A DNA stretch of 62,649 bases from Glycomyces artemisiae (lineage in GTDB: Bacteria > Actinomycetota > Actinomycetes > Mycobacteriales > Micromonosporaceae): the NCBI RefSeq assembly GCF_003002955.1, contig NZ_PVTJ01000016.1:1-62649 (forward strand). Reading direction: 5' to 3'. This document shows, one piece after another, positions 25,174-32,723 of this stretch. The notes beneath the pieces were generated by a model. The model saw only the letters and a list, made by a program, of their open reading frames with translations, was not told where the DNA came from and did no database searches. Positions within the stretch are counted from its first letter, which is position 1. Every line of letters begins with the position of its first letter. The position numbers were made by a program, and so were the translations under genes.

Positions 25174-25227
25174 AGAGGTGAATTCGGAAGCACGGAACTG
25201 TAGTCACATGCACCCGAATTCACCTCT
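25174..25227 (-). terminator. Long-looped inverted repeat downstream of the 25235-25756 gene
   Basis: AGAGGTGAATTCGG (25174-25187) and CCGAATTCACCTCT (25214-25227) are perfect 14-bp arms with a 26-nt loop. The stem ends eight bases after the stop of the small gene at 25235, so it may terminate that transcript and insulate the defence operon promoter. The long loop and moderate GC content are unlike the other terminators here, so an operator or recombination site is also possible. Confidence 0.45.
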
Positions 25228-25234
25228 TCAACCG

Positions 25235-25756
25235 CTACCGGATGCGATATCGCGATTCCTGATAAGCGGCAATGGCGCGGTTTGCGGACTCGAATCGGTG
25301 GCGGAAGCCGTTGTCGCGGATGGATTCGGTGAGGTGCCGCAGGGTGATGCCGCGGCGGGCGAGGGATTGGGCGAGCCAGAGCTGCCAGTCGTCGGTGGCT
25401 TCGACGCGGCCGACTGTGCGGGCGCTCCAGAGCGGCATCGGGCTGCGGCCCTTCACGTGCGGGTTGGAGTAGTGCTTCTCGGGCCGGGGCAGGAACTCGC
25501 GGATGGCGGCCTCGGTCCAGCCGCGGGTCTTGAGGATCGGCTTGGTGATCCACACGGTCGACGGCGGGCGGTCGGTGCGGCGGGACGGTTCGGGTGCGAT
25601 GCGGCGGGCGTCGTTGGCGTAGAAGCGGTCTCGTTCATCTGATGTGGAGGCTCGGGCGTAGCGTTCGGCCATTGTGGGGCGCTCGGGTCGGGTCAGGCGG
25701 CGCTGGATCTCGGATTCGTCCAGCACGACTCGGGTTCGGTTCTGCGGCTTGCACAT
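25235..25756 (-). CDS. Hypothetical protein next to defence operon
   Basis: A 173-residue basic protein with no signal peptide or membrane segment. I do not recognise a named family. The most conserved-looking part is about residues 68-150: WITKPILKTRGWTEAAIREF, then LPRPEKHYSNPHVKGRSPMPLWSA followed by a valine/glutamate-rich helix, a layout (RGWT, then NPH/PMPLW) that recalls small DNA-binding-like modules attached to nucleases. The ATG at 25756 is preceded by GGGGGA. It lies upstream of, and on the same strand as, the defence operon, separated by 244 bp with inverted repeats. Association with defence is positional only. Confidence 0.6.
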   Translation of the reverse strand: MCKPQNRTRVVLDESEIQRRLTRPERPTMAERYARASTSDERDRFYANDARRIAPEPSRRTDRPPSTVWITKPILKTRGWTEAAIREFLPRPEKHYSNPHVKGRSPMPLWSARTVGRVEATDDWQLWLAQSLARRGITLRHLTESIRDNGFRHRFESANRAIAAYQESRYRIR

Positions 25757-25833
25757 GGTGTCCCCCGTTCAGGTGTTCTCCTGCGGGAGAGATTAGTTAC
25801 CGATGAGTAGTTCGGGGTGGCGACACGCCGGGG

Positions 25834-26655
25834 TCAATTGACTCGGTCGGGATGCGTGTAGAGGTTGAACGCGCCGCCACGGACGAATCCGGCGAGGGTG
25901 AGGCCGGACTCGTCGGCGAGGTCGGCGGCGAGGGAGGAGGGGGCGGAGACCGCGGCGAGGACGGGGATGCCGGCCATGACGGCCTTCTGGACGAGTTCGA
26001 AGGAGGCGCGGCCGGAGACGGCGAGGACGGTGCCGCGCAAGGGAAGCAGGTCCTGCTGGAGGGCCTGCCCGATGACCTTGTCGACGGCGTTGTGGCGGCC
26101 GACGTCCTCTTTGGCGGCGAGGAGTTCGCCGTCGGCGGTGAAGAGGGCGGCGGCGTGGAGGCCGCCGGTCTTGTCGAAGATCTTCTGGGACTTGCGCAGT
26201 CGCGCGGGGAGGTCGGCGAGGAGGTCGGCGTCGACGACCGTGGCGTCCTCGGCGAGGTCCCAGACCGCCTTGGTGCGGACGTCTTCGAGGCTGTCCTTGC
26301 CGCAGACGCCGCACGCGGAGGTGACGGTGAAGTTGCGCTTGGCGGACTGCGCGGGCGGCTCGACGCCCGGGGCGAGGGCGATATCGAGGAGGTTGTAGGT
26401 CTGCTCGCCGTCGGCGTCGACGCCCGCGCAGTAGCGCATGGTCAGGACGTCGGCGGGCTTGGTGATGACGCCTTCGGAGAGGAGGAAGCCGGTGGCGAGG
26501 TCGAAGTCGTCGCCGGGGGTGCGCATGGTGACCTGGAGGGATTCGCCGCCGACGCGCAGTTCGAGGGGTTCCTCGACGACGAGCGTGTCGATGCGCCCGG
26601 TGCGCTCGCCGTCGGCGAGGCGGGTGGTCTTGCGGCGGACGGTCACGCGGCCCAT
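25834..26655 (-). CDS. fdhD: Formate dehydrogenase accessory sulfurtransferase FdhD
   Basis: A 273-residue sulfurtransferase that carries sulfur from a cysteine desulfurase to the molybdenum bis-MGD cofactor of formate-dehydrogenase-like enzymes. The catalytic CGVC loop (about residue 115-118), the EDVGRHNAVDK block and the SGRASFELVQKA block are intact and define the family. Cytosolic. It lies 111 bp downstream of the YdeP-type molybdoenzyme gene on the same strand, its expected client, probably as one operon. Confidence 0.97.
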   Translation of the reverse strand: MGRVTVRRKTTRLADGERTGRIDTLVVEEPLELRVGGESLQVTMRTPGDDFDLATGFLLSEGVITKPADVLTMRYCAGVDADGEQTYNLLDIALAPGVEPPAQSAKRNFTVTSACGVCGKDSLEDVRTKAVWDLAEDATVVDADLLADLPARLRKSQKIFDKTGGLHAAALFTADGELLAAKEDVGRHNAVDKVIGQALQQDLLPLRGTVLAVSGRASFELVQKAVMAGIPVLAAVSAPSSLAADLADESGLTLAGFVRGGAFNLYTHPDRVN

Positions 26656-26766
26656 GTGGTTCCTTAAATTGCCTTCAGGCGGCTTCAGCTTGGATTCAGG
26701 TGCTCGGTGGTTCTCTTGCCTGCATAGCTCGACGGGGGCCGGGGCCGCAAGGGCCGCGGTCGAAGG

Positions 26767-29115
26767 TCACGGCGAGGAGGACGCCGGTAAGGGGGCGGCG
26801 GGCGCGGCGGCGCCTTCGGAGGCGCTGTCGGGCTCGAAGCGGACGACGATGGATTTGGAAGTGGGGGTGTTGCTGAACTCGGCCACTGAGTCGAGCGGGA
26901 CCAGCACGTTCGTCTCGGGGTAGTACGCGGCGGCGCAGCCGCGGGCGGTCGGGTAGTGGACGATCTTGAAGTGCGGAGCGCGGCGGTCCCCGTCGGACCA
27001 TTCGCTGACGAGGTCGCAGTAGGTGCCGTCGGCCAGGCCCAGTTCGGCGGCGTCGTCGGGGTTGACGAGCACGACGCGGCGGCCGTCGTGGATGCCGCGG
27101 TAGCGGTCGTTGAGCCCGTAGATGGTGGTGTTGAACTGGTCGTGGCTGCGCAGGGTCTGGAGCAGCAGCCGGCCCGGCCCGGCCTCGGGCGAGGTCACCG
27201 GGTTGACGGTGAAGTTCGCTTTGCCGGTGGCCGTGGGGAAGGCGCGTTCGTCGCGCGGCGCGTGCGGGAGGGCGAACCCGCCGGGGACGCGGGCGCGGGC
27301 GTTGTAGTCGGCGAAGCCGGGGACGACGCGTTCGATGCGGGCTCGGATGCGGTCGTAGTCGGCGGCGAAGTCCTCCCAGGGCACGTCGTCGGCGTCGCCG
27401 AGGACGGCGCGGGCGAGTCCGGCGACGATGGCGACTTCGCTGCGCATGTGCGGGCTGAGCGGGGCGACGCGGCCGTGGGACGAGTGGACGATGCCCATCG
27501 AGTCCTCGACCGTGACGAACTGCTCGCGGCCGCCGGGCGCGTCGACGTCGGTGCGTCCGAGGGCCGGGAGGATCAGCGCGCGGGCGCCGGTGACGACGTG
27601 CGAGCGGTTGAGCTTCGTGGAGACGTGCACGGTGAGGCGGCAGCCGCGCATGGCGTCCTCGGTGGCGGTCGTGTCCGGGCTGGCGGACACGAAGTTGCCG
27701 CCCATGGCGAAGAAGACCTTGACGCGGCCGTCGCGCATCGCGCGGATGGTGCCGACCGTGTCGAGGCCGTGGTGGCGGAGCGGCGCGAAGCCGAACTCGG
27801 TGCCTAGGGCGTCGAGGAAGCGGTCGGGCATCCGCTCCCAGATGCCCATGGTGCGGTCGCCTTGGACGTTGGAGTGGCCGCGCACGGGGCAGACGCCCGC
27901 GCCGGGGCGGCCGATGTTGCCGCGCAGGAGGAGGAAGGAGACGATTTCGCGGATCGTGGGGACCGCGTGCCGGTGCTGGGTCAAGCCCATCGCCCAGCAC
28001 ACGACGATCTTGTCGGCGGCCAGGACCATGGTGAACAGGCGCTCGATCTCGACCGGGGACAGTCCGGTGCGGCGGACCGCCTCGGCGAGGACGGCCTCGT
28101 CGTCGCCGTCCGCGTGGTGGGCGGCGAAGGCGTCGAAGCCGTGCGTGTACCGGTCGATGAAGTCGCGGTCGATGACGCCGGGCGCGTCGGCCTCGGCGCG
28201 CAGGAGCATCCGGTTGAGGAGGCTGAACAGGGCGAGATCGCCGCCGACCTTGATCTGGAGGAACAGGTCGGTGAGGTCGGTGCCGCGCCCGGCGAGCCCG
28301 CGGGCGGTCTGCGGGTTCTTGAAGCGCTGGAGCCCGGCCTCGGGCAGGGGGTTGACCGTGGCGATCCTCGCCCCGGCGCGCTTGGCCTTCTCCAGGGCCG
28401 TGAGCATCCGCGGGTGGTTGGTGCCGGGGTTCTGGCCCGCGACGATGATGAGGTCGGCCTGGTACAGGTCGTCGAGGAGGACGCTGCCCTTGCCGATCCC
28501 GATGGTCTCGGCCAGCGCCGAGCCCGAGGACTCGTGGCACATGTTGGAGCAGTCCGGGAGGTTGTTCGTGCCGAGTTTGCGGGCGAAGAGCTGGTAGAGG
28601 AACGCGGCTTCGTTGCTGGTGCGCCCGGAGGTGTAGAACGCGGCCTCGTCGGGGCTGTCGAGGGCGGTGAGTTCACCGGCGATGAGCGAGAAGGCGTCGT
28701 CCCAGGTGACGGGCGTGTAGTGGGTGGCGCCTTCGGCGAGGTAGACGGGTTCGGTGAGGCGGCCCTGCTGGCCGAGCCAGTACCCGGACTTGTCGGCGAG
28801 GTCGGCGACGGGGTGGGCGGCGAAGAAGTCGGGGCCGACGCGCAGTCGGGTGCCTTCTTCGGCGACGGCTTTGGCGCCGTTCTCGCAGAACTCGGCGGGG
28901 TGCCGGTGGAGGGGTTCGGGCCAGGCGCAGCCGGGGCAGTCGAAGCCGTCGGTCTGGTTGACCTTGCGCAGGAGCGGGAGGCCGCGTTTGATTCCGGCCT
29001 GGGAGCCGACGACCCGGACCGAGTTGAGGACGGCGGGCATGCCGACGGCGTGGTCCTTCGGCGGGTGGACGGTGGGCGCGTCCTGCGCGGGATCGGTCTC
29101 TCGGGCGCGGCTCAT
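26767..29115 (-). CDS. FdhF/YdeP family molybdopterin oxidoreductase
   Basis: A 782-residue molybdenum bis-MGD enzyme of the YdeP/FdhF-like group. There is no signal peptide, so it is cytoplasmic. FDCPGCAWPEP (about residue 58-68) replaces the usual 4Fe-4S cysteine set near the start. The cofactor-binding blocks follow: YTSGRTSNEAAFLYQ, NMCHESSG (C194 near the position of the catalytic Cys/Sec), GQNPGTNHPRML and RGNIGRPGAGVCPVRGHSNVQG, with a C-terminal molydop-binding domain ending HFKIVHYPTARGCAAAYYPETN. The substrate is not settled in this family; E. coli YdeP is linked to acid resistance. FdhD follows in the operon. Confidence 0.92.
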   Translation of the reverse strand: MSRARETDPAQDAPTVHPPKDHAVGMPAVLNSVRVVGSQAGIKRGLPLLRKVNQTDGFDCPGCAWPEPLHRHPAEFCENGAKAVAEEGTRLRVGPDFFAAHPVADLADKSGYWLGQQGRLTEPVYLAEGATHYTPVTWDDAFSLIAGELTALDSPDEAAFYTSGRTSNEAAFLYQLFARKLGTNNLPDCSNMCHESSGSALAETIGIGKGSVLLDDLYQADLIIVAGQNPGTNHPRMLTALEKAKRAGARIATVNPLPEAGLQRFKNPQTARGLAGRGTDLTDLFLQIKVGGDLALFSLLNRMLLRAEADAPGVIDRDFIDRYTHGFDAFAAHHADGDDEAVLAEAVRRTGLSPVEIERLFTMVLAADKIVVCWAMGLTQHRHAVPTIREIVSFLLLRGNIGRPGAGVCPVRGHSNVQGDRTMGIWERMPDRFLDALGTEFGFAPLRHHGLDTVGTIRAMRDGRVKVFFAMGGNFVSASPDTTATEDAMRGCRLTVHVSTKLNRSHVVTGARALILPALGRTDVDAPGGREQFVTVEDSMGIVHSSHGRVAPLSPHMRSEVAIVAGLARAVLGDADDVPWEDFAADYDRIRARIERVVPGFADYNARARVPGGFALPHAPRDERAFPTATGKANFTVNPVTSPEAGPGRLLLQTLRSHDQFNTTIYGLNDRYRGIHDGRRVVLVNPDDAAELGLADGTYCDLVSEWSDGDRRAPHFKIVHYPTARGCAAAYYPETNVLVPLDSVAEFSNTPTSKSIVVRFEPDSASEGAAAPAAPLPASSSP

Positions 29116-29385
29116 CGGGCCAGTGTAGGCCCGGTGGATGCGGGCTGGCCGGGAACGAGGCCGCGGCGGGGACGCGGCGTCGCGGCGCGGTCCGCGAAGG
29201 GTGCAAGGCGCCTCGAAAGAGGTGACGAATCATCACGAGTGCGGATGAAATCCCAGTTCATCGGGTATCGGGGCGAATCAGCGCGGACCGTTCGGGCACT
29301 TGTGTGCAGGTAGGCTGAGCCGTGCGGATCGGCGCGCGTCCTCTATTGCGGACCCGCGAGGACGTCCTCATTGGAAGGCGGTCGG

Positions 29386-30039
29386 ATGCACAGGTCGGAA
29401 CCGGAGCCTCAAGGGAGGCTGCACGGGCGGCTGCTCCAGATCCTGGGGGCGTTCTCGGGCGTGGTCGCGCTGATCGCCATGTGGCAGCTCGGGGTGTTCG
29501 GCGGGGATTCGGACCGCGAGCCGGTGAGCGCGGTGGACGGGCCGACGACCGAGTGGCCGTCGGCGGCCGAGGACGGTTCGAGTGCGGCGGCGGTCGCGGA
29601 GACGGCGAGCTCGGCTCTGGAGACGCCGTCGGAGTCGGTGTCGGAGGCGCAGGTGTCCGAGTCGCCGTCGGAGTCGTCGACTTCGGATGCTCCCCCGCGG
29701 GATACCGAAGCGCCGCAGGAGGAAGAGGCGACGGTGGAGGGCGCGGCGTGCGTCGCGTACCTGAGTCTGGACGAGGAGTGGCAGGGGTCGATCGGCGTGT
29801 CGGTCGAGGTGGTCAACGTCGGGGACGAGCGGCTGGAGACCTGGGAGATCGACCTGGATCTGGACGATGTGGACATCTTTCACTACTGGAACATGGACGA
29901 CCTCGGCCGCGGCTGGTTCGGGGCGAAGAACTGGAACGGGCGGCTCGACCCCGGCGAGGACGCGGTGACCGGGTTCCAGGCGGAGGTCGACGACCGCTTC
30001 GACCTGCCCGATTCGGTGCCCTGCACGGCCTACGAATAG
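29386..30039 (+). CDS. Membrane-anchored protein with CBM2-like domain
   Basis: A 217-residue protein with a short basic N-terminus, one membrane segment (about residues 17-37, ILGAFSGVVALIAMWQLGVF) and a long Ser/Glu/Ala-rich extracytoplasmic stalk (about 45-115). The C-terminal about 100 residues (ACVAYLSLDEEWQGSIGVSV to WNGRLDPGEDAVTGFQAEV) match a CBM2-type beta-sandwich, with two cysteines at its ends, but it lacks the full set of surface tryptophans, so polysaccharide binding is uncertain. The ATG at 29386 has GGAAGG upstream; a TTG at 29371 is less likely. Confidence 0.75.
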   Translation: MHRSEPEPQGRLHGRLLQILGAFSGVVALIAMWQLGVFGGDSDREPVSAVDGPTTEWPSAAEDGSSAAAVAETASSALETPSESVSEAQVSESPSESSTSDAPPRDTEAPQEEEATVEGAACVAYLSLDEEWQGSIGVSVEVVNVGDERLETWEIDLDLDDVDIFHYWNMDDLGRGWFGAKNWNGRLDPGEDAVTGFQAEVDDRFDLPDSVPCTAYE

Positions 30040-30095
30040 GTTCCCGCGGGACCCCTTCTGACGCTACCCTCGTGCAAAGCGGTTTGGAGGCGGCT

Positions 30096-30428
30096 ATGAC
30101 CGAGTTCGAGCACGTCCAAGTGGTCACGACCACCGATTCTGCCGAGTCCGCGGCCTCGTTGGCGCGCACCGCCGTCGAGGCGAGGCTCGCCGCCTGCGCG
30201 CAGGTCTTCGGCCCCCTGTGCAGCATCTACTGGTGGGAGGGGAAAGTGGACACCGCGCAGGAGTGGCGGGTCGTCCTGAAGACCACCGCCGCCGCCTACC
30301 CCGAGCTGGAGGCCCACCTCAAGGCCGGTCACGGCTACGAGGTCCCCGAGGTCGTCATGCTCCCCATCACGGCCGGGAACCCCGAGTACCTGGAGTGGAT
30401 CGACGCGGAGACCGCCGGCCGCTCCTGA
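30096..30428 (+). CDS. cutA: Divalent-cation tolerance protein CutA
   Basis: A 110-residue CutA1 family protein, a very stable trimer of ferredoxin-like fold. The family blocks QVVTTTDSAESAASLARTAV, LAACAQVFGPLCSIYWWEGK and EVVMLPITAGNPEYLEWI are all present and length is normal. The usual role assigned is tolerance to copper and other divalent cations, though the mechanism remains unclear. GGAGG lies eight bases before the ATG. Confidence 0.96.
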   Translation: MTEFEHVQVVTTTDSAESAASLARTAVEARLAACAQVFGPLCSIYWWEGKVDTAQEWRVVLKTTAAAYPELEAHLKAGHGYEVPEVVMLPITAGNPEYLEWIDAETAGRS

Positions 30429-30523
30429 CCGGGATTGTCGTACCCCGCGGGCAGACTTGCCGCGACCGGCGGAAGCCGGGGACCGTGTCGCCGCCATGCG
30501 CCGGGCGGCGGCGCGGACGGAGG

Positions 30524-32434
30524 TCAAGCGGTCTGGAGTCCGAAGCCGAACGCGAAGAGGGGGTCATAGTCTGGATCACCGACGTTGAGCGGCTCGTCAT
30601 CGGTCCGGTGCGGCCAGCTCACGGGGAGGCGCCCGTCGTAGGGGGTCGCGCCGAAGATCGGGTCCGCCACTCCGGCGCCTTCGCTCCCCGGGAGCCAGGC
30701 GGCGACGACGGCGTCGACGCCGTCGAGGTGCGGTTCAATCTCGATGGGGCGCCCTGAGACGACGATGACGACGCAGTCGACCGCGCCGCAGACGGTCGCG
30801 ATGGCGGCGGCGTCCGCTTCTGAGACGGCCATGTCGTGGTCCCCTGCTCCTGCGTCGCCGACGCCTTCCGCGTAGGGGTCCTCGGCGACGACGACGATGC
30901 CGACGTCGGCGCCGTCGACGGGAGCGGAGGCGTCCTCGCTGAAGGTGACCGCGGCGTCGGGGGCGACCTCTTGGATGCCTGCGAGGATCGTGGTGCCTTC
31001 GGTGGGCGGGTCGAGCGAGCCCTGCCAGGAGGCGGTCCAGCCGCCGGTCTGGCGGCCGATCGAGTCGGCGCCGGACCCGGCGACGTAGATCGACTCCTGT
31101 CCGGTGAGCGGGAGGAGGTCGCCGTCGTTGCGCAGGAGGGTCTGCGAGGCGGCCGCGGCTTCGCGTGCGACGTCGCGGTGCTCGTCGGAGCCGATGGCGG
31201 CGGCGCCGCTGGTGTCGGCGTAGGGGTGCTCGAAGAGGCCGAGGGCGAACTTCTGGGTGAGGATGCGGGAGACGGCGTCGTCGATGCGTTCGACGCTCAC
31301 GCCGCCGGACTCGACTTCGGCGAGCAGCGCGGCGATGAAGGCTCTGTATTCGACGGGGACCATGACCATGTCGACGCCCGCGTTGATCGCCGTGCGGACC
31401 GCTTCGTTGTAGTCGGTGCTGAGCTGGTCGATCGCCTGCCAGTCGGAGACGACGAACCCGTCGAAGCCGAGTTCGCCTTTGAGGACCTCGGTGAGGAGGT
31501 ACTCGTCGGCGTGGACTTTGACGGCGCCGCCGCCGAGGTCGGTGGAGGAGTACGAGGCCATGACGGAGCCGACCCCGGCGTCTACGGCGGCTTCGAAGGG
31601 CGCCAGGTGGATCGCGCGGAGCTCGTCCTCGGTGAGGGTGGTGACGCCCTGGTCGAGGAGGTAGTCGCCGGTGGTCGAGGAGTCGTAGGCGGTGCCGCCG
31701 TCGCCGGCGTAGTGCTTGGCGGTGGCGAGGACGCTGGTGTTCGCGGCGAGGTCGTCGCCCTGGTAGCCGGTGACGACGGGTCCGGCGTACTCGTAGGCGA
31801 GGCCGGGGTCCTCGCCGTAGGACTCGTAGGTGCGGCCCCAGCGGCTGTCGCGGGCGACGCAGAGGCACGGGGCGAACGTCCAGTGGATCCCGGCGGCGCG
31901 GGTCTCGGCGGCGGTGACCGCGGCGGCGCGCCCGGCGAGGTCGGGGTCGTGGGCGGCGCCGAGGCCGATGTTGTGCGGGAAGACGACGGCGCCGGGGATC
32001 GCGGTGTTGCCGTGGACGGCGTCGATGCCGTACATGAGGGGGATGCCCAGGCGGGAGTCGAGCGCCTGGTCCTGGTGGCCGTCGATCATCGCGGCCCATT
32101 CCTCGGCGGTGTCGAAGAGGGCTTCGGAGCCGCCGTTGAGGAGGGAGCCGATGCCGTACTCGGCGACGTCGGCCGGGTAGGGGTCGATCGCGCCGACGGT
32201 CACCTGGGTCATCTGCCCGACCTTCTCCTCGATCGTCATGCGGGAGAGGAGGTCGCCGACGCGCTCGTCGATCGGGAGGCCCGCGTCGAGGTAGTCGCCG
32301 TTCCCGTCGGCGGGCCCGTCGTCGGCGCCGGGGACGACGAGGAGCACCGTGACGACGGCGGCCGCGAGGGCGACGGCCAGCGCGGACCAGAGGATCGGGG
32401 GACGGCGGAGGAGGGTGGGCAGGCTCGCGCCCAT
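30524..32434 (-). CDS. Glycoside hydrolase family 3 beta-glucosidase, membrane-anchored or secreted
   Basis: A 636-residue GH3 enzyme that releases glucose from beta-glucan oligosaccharides. A basic start and a hydrophobic segment (about residues 15-37) without a clear cleavage site suggest a signal anchor. The N-terminal barrel holds the RTYESYGEDPGLA block and the KHYAGDGGT block; the nucleophile is the Asp in GFVVSDWQAI. The C-terminal sandwich (RNDGDLLPL to DGRLPVSWP) provides the second half of the site. The ATG at 32434 follows AGGAG. A CebR-like operator lies about 60 bp upstream, so cello-oligosaccharide induction is plausible. The GH74 gene is divergent. Confidence 0.93.
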   Translation of the reverse strand: MGASLPTLLRRPPILWSALAVALAAAVVTVLLVVPGADDGPADGNGDYLDAGLPIDERVGDLLSRMTIEEKVGQMTQVTVGAIDPYPADVAEYGIGSLLNGGSEALFDTAEEWAAMIDGHQDQALDSRLGIPLMYGIDAVHGNTAIPGAVVFPHNIGLGAAHDPDLAGRAAAVTAAETRAAGIHWTFAPCLCVARDSRWGRTYESYGEDPGLAYEYAGPVVTGYQGDDLAANTSVLATAKHYAGDGGTAYDSSTTGDYLLDQGVTTLTEDELRAIHLAPFEAAVDAGVGSVMASYSSTDLGGGAVKVHADEYLLTEVLKGELGFDGFVVSDWQAIDQLSTDYNEAVRTAINAGVDMVMVPVEYRAFIAALLAEVESGGVSVERIDDAVSRILTQKFALGLFEHPYADTSGAAAIGSDEHRDVAREAAAASQTLLRNDGDLLPLTGQESIYVAGSGADSIGRQTGGWTASWQGSLDPPTEGTTILAGIQEVAPDAAVTFSEDASAPVDGADVGIVVVAEDPYAEGVGDAGAGDHDMAVSEADAAAIATVCGAVDCVVIVVSGRPIEIEPHLDGVDAVVAAWLPGSEGAGVADPIFGATPYDGRLPVSWPHRTDDEPLNVGDPDYDPLFAFGFGLQTA

Positions 32435-32493
32435 GTGTCGGCTCCTAGAGGGGTGAGCGTACGGACAAGTCCCAACCGTGTTCCACAGTAACG

Positions 32494-32507
32494 GAAGAGC
32501 GCTCCCA
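32494..32507. promoter_or_regulatory. CebR-like operator
   Basis: On the minus strand the site reads TGGGAGCGCTCTTC, matching the CebR consensus TGGGAGCGCTCCCA at 12 of 14 positions, about 60 bp upstream of the GH3 start and about 220 bp upstream of the divergent GH74 gene. CebR is the LacI-type cellobiose-sensing repressor of actinobacterial cellulose genes; no CebR gene lies in the window. Confidence 0.6.
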
Positions 32508-32723
32508 CGTCTATGGCCGGACCGTTTCGAGGGCAGGGGCAGAGCCGAGCGACCCCGTTCGCCGGGCCCCCGGCACAAGAGTGCCTGGGGGGTGTGACAG
32601 CGGCGGGGGTTCGGGGTGTTGCTCTGGGTGAGGCGGGGCTGTTACGTTGGGGCTCCCAACTAACCCCTCGGGACCTGATGGGCCTGGTGGGCCCGGGGTT
32701 CCGGTGACCCTTGAGGAGCACCT

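Noticed and set aside
19275..25756. Prophage or integrative element carrying the defence operon
   Set aside because: No integrase, tRNA, attachment-site duplication or structural gene was found at either side.
29116..29385. Short inverted repeat CGGGCC/GGCCCG upstream of the YdeP-type gene
   Set aside because: Six-bp GC-only arms arise often by chance at this base composition, and the site does not sit at a recognisable promoter.
32435..32723. Riboswitch in the GH74 leader
   Set aside because: The leader is GC-rich with short pairings, but no recognisable conserved riboswitch core (for example cyclic-di-AMP or cobalamin) could be identified.
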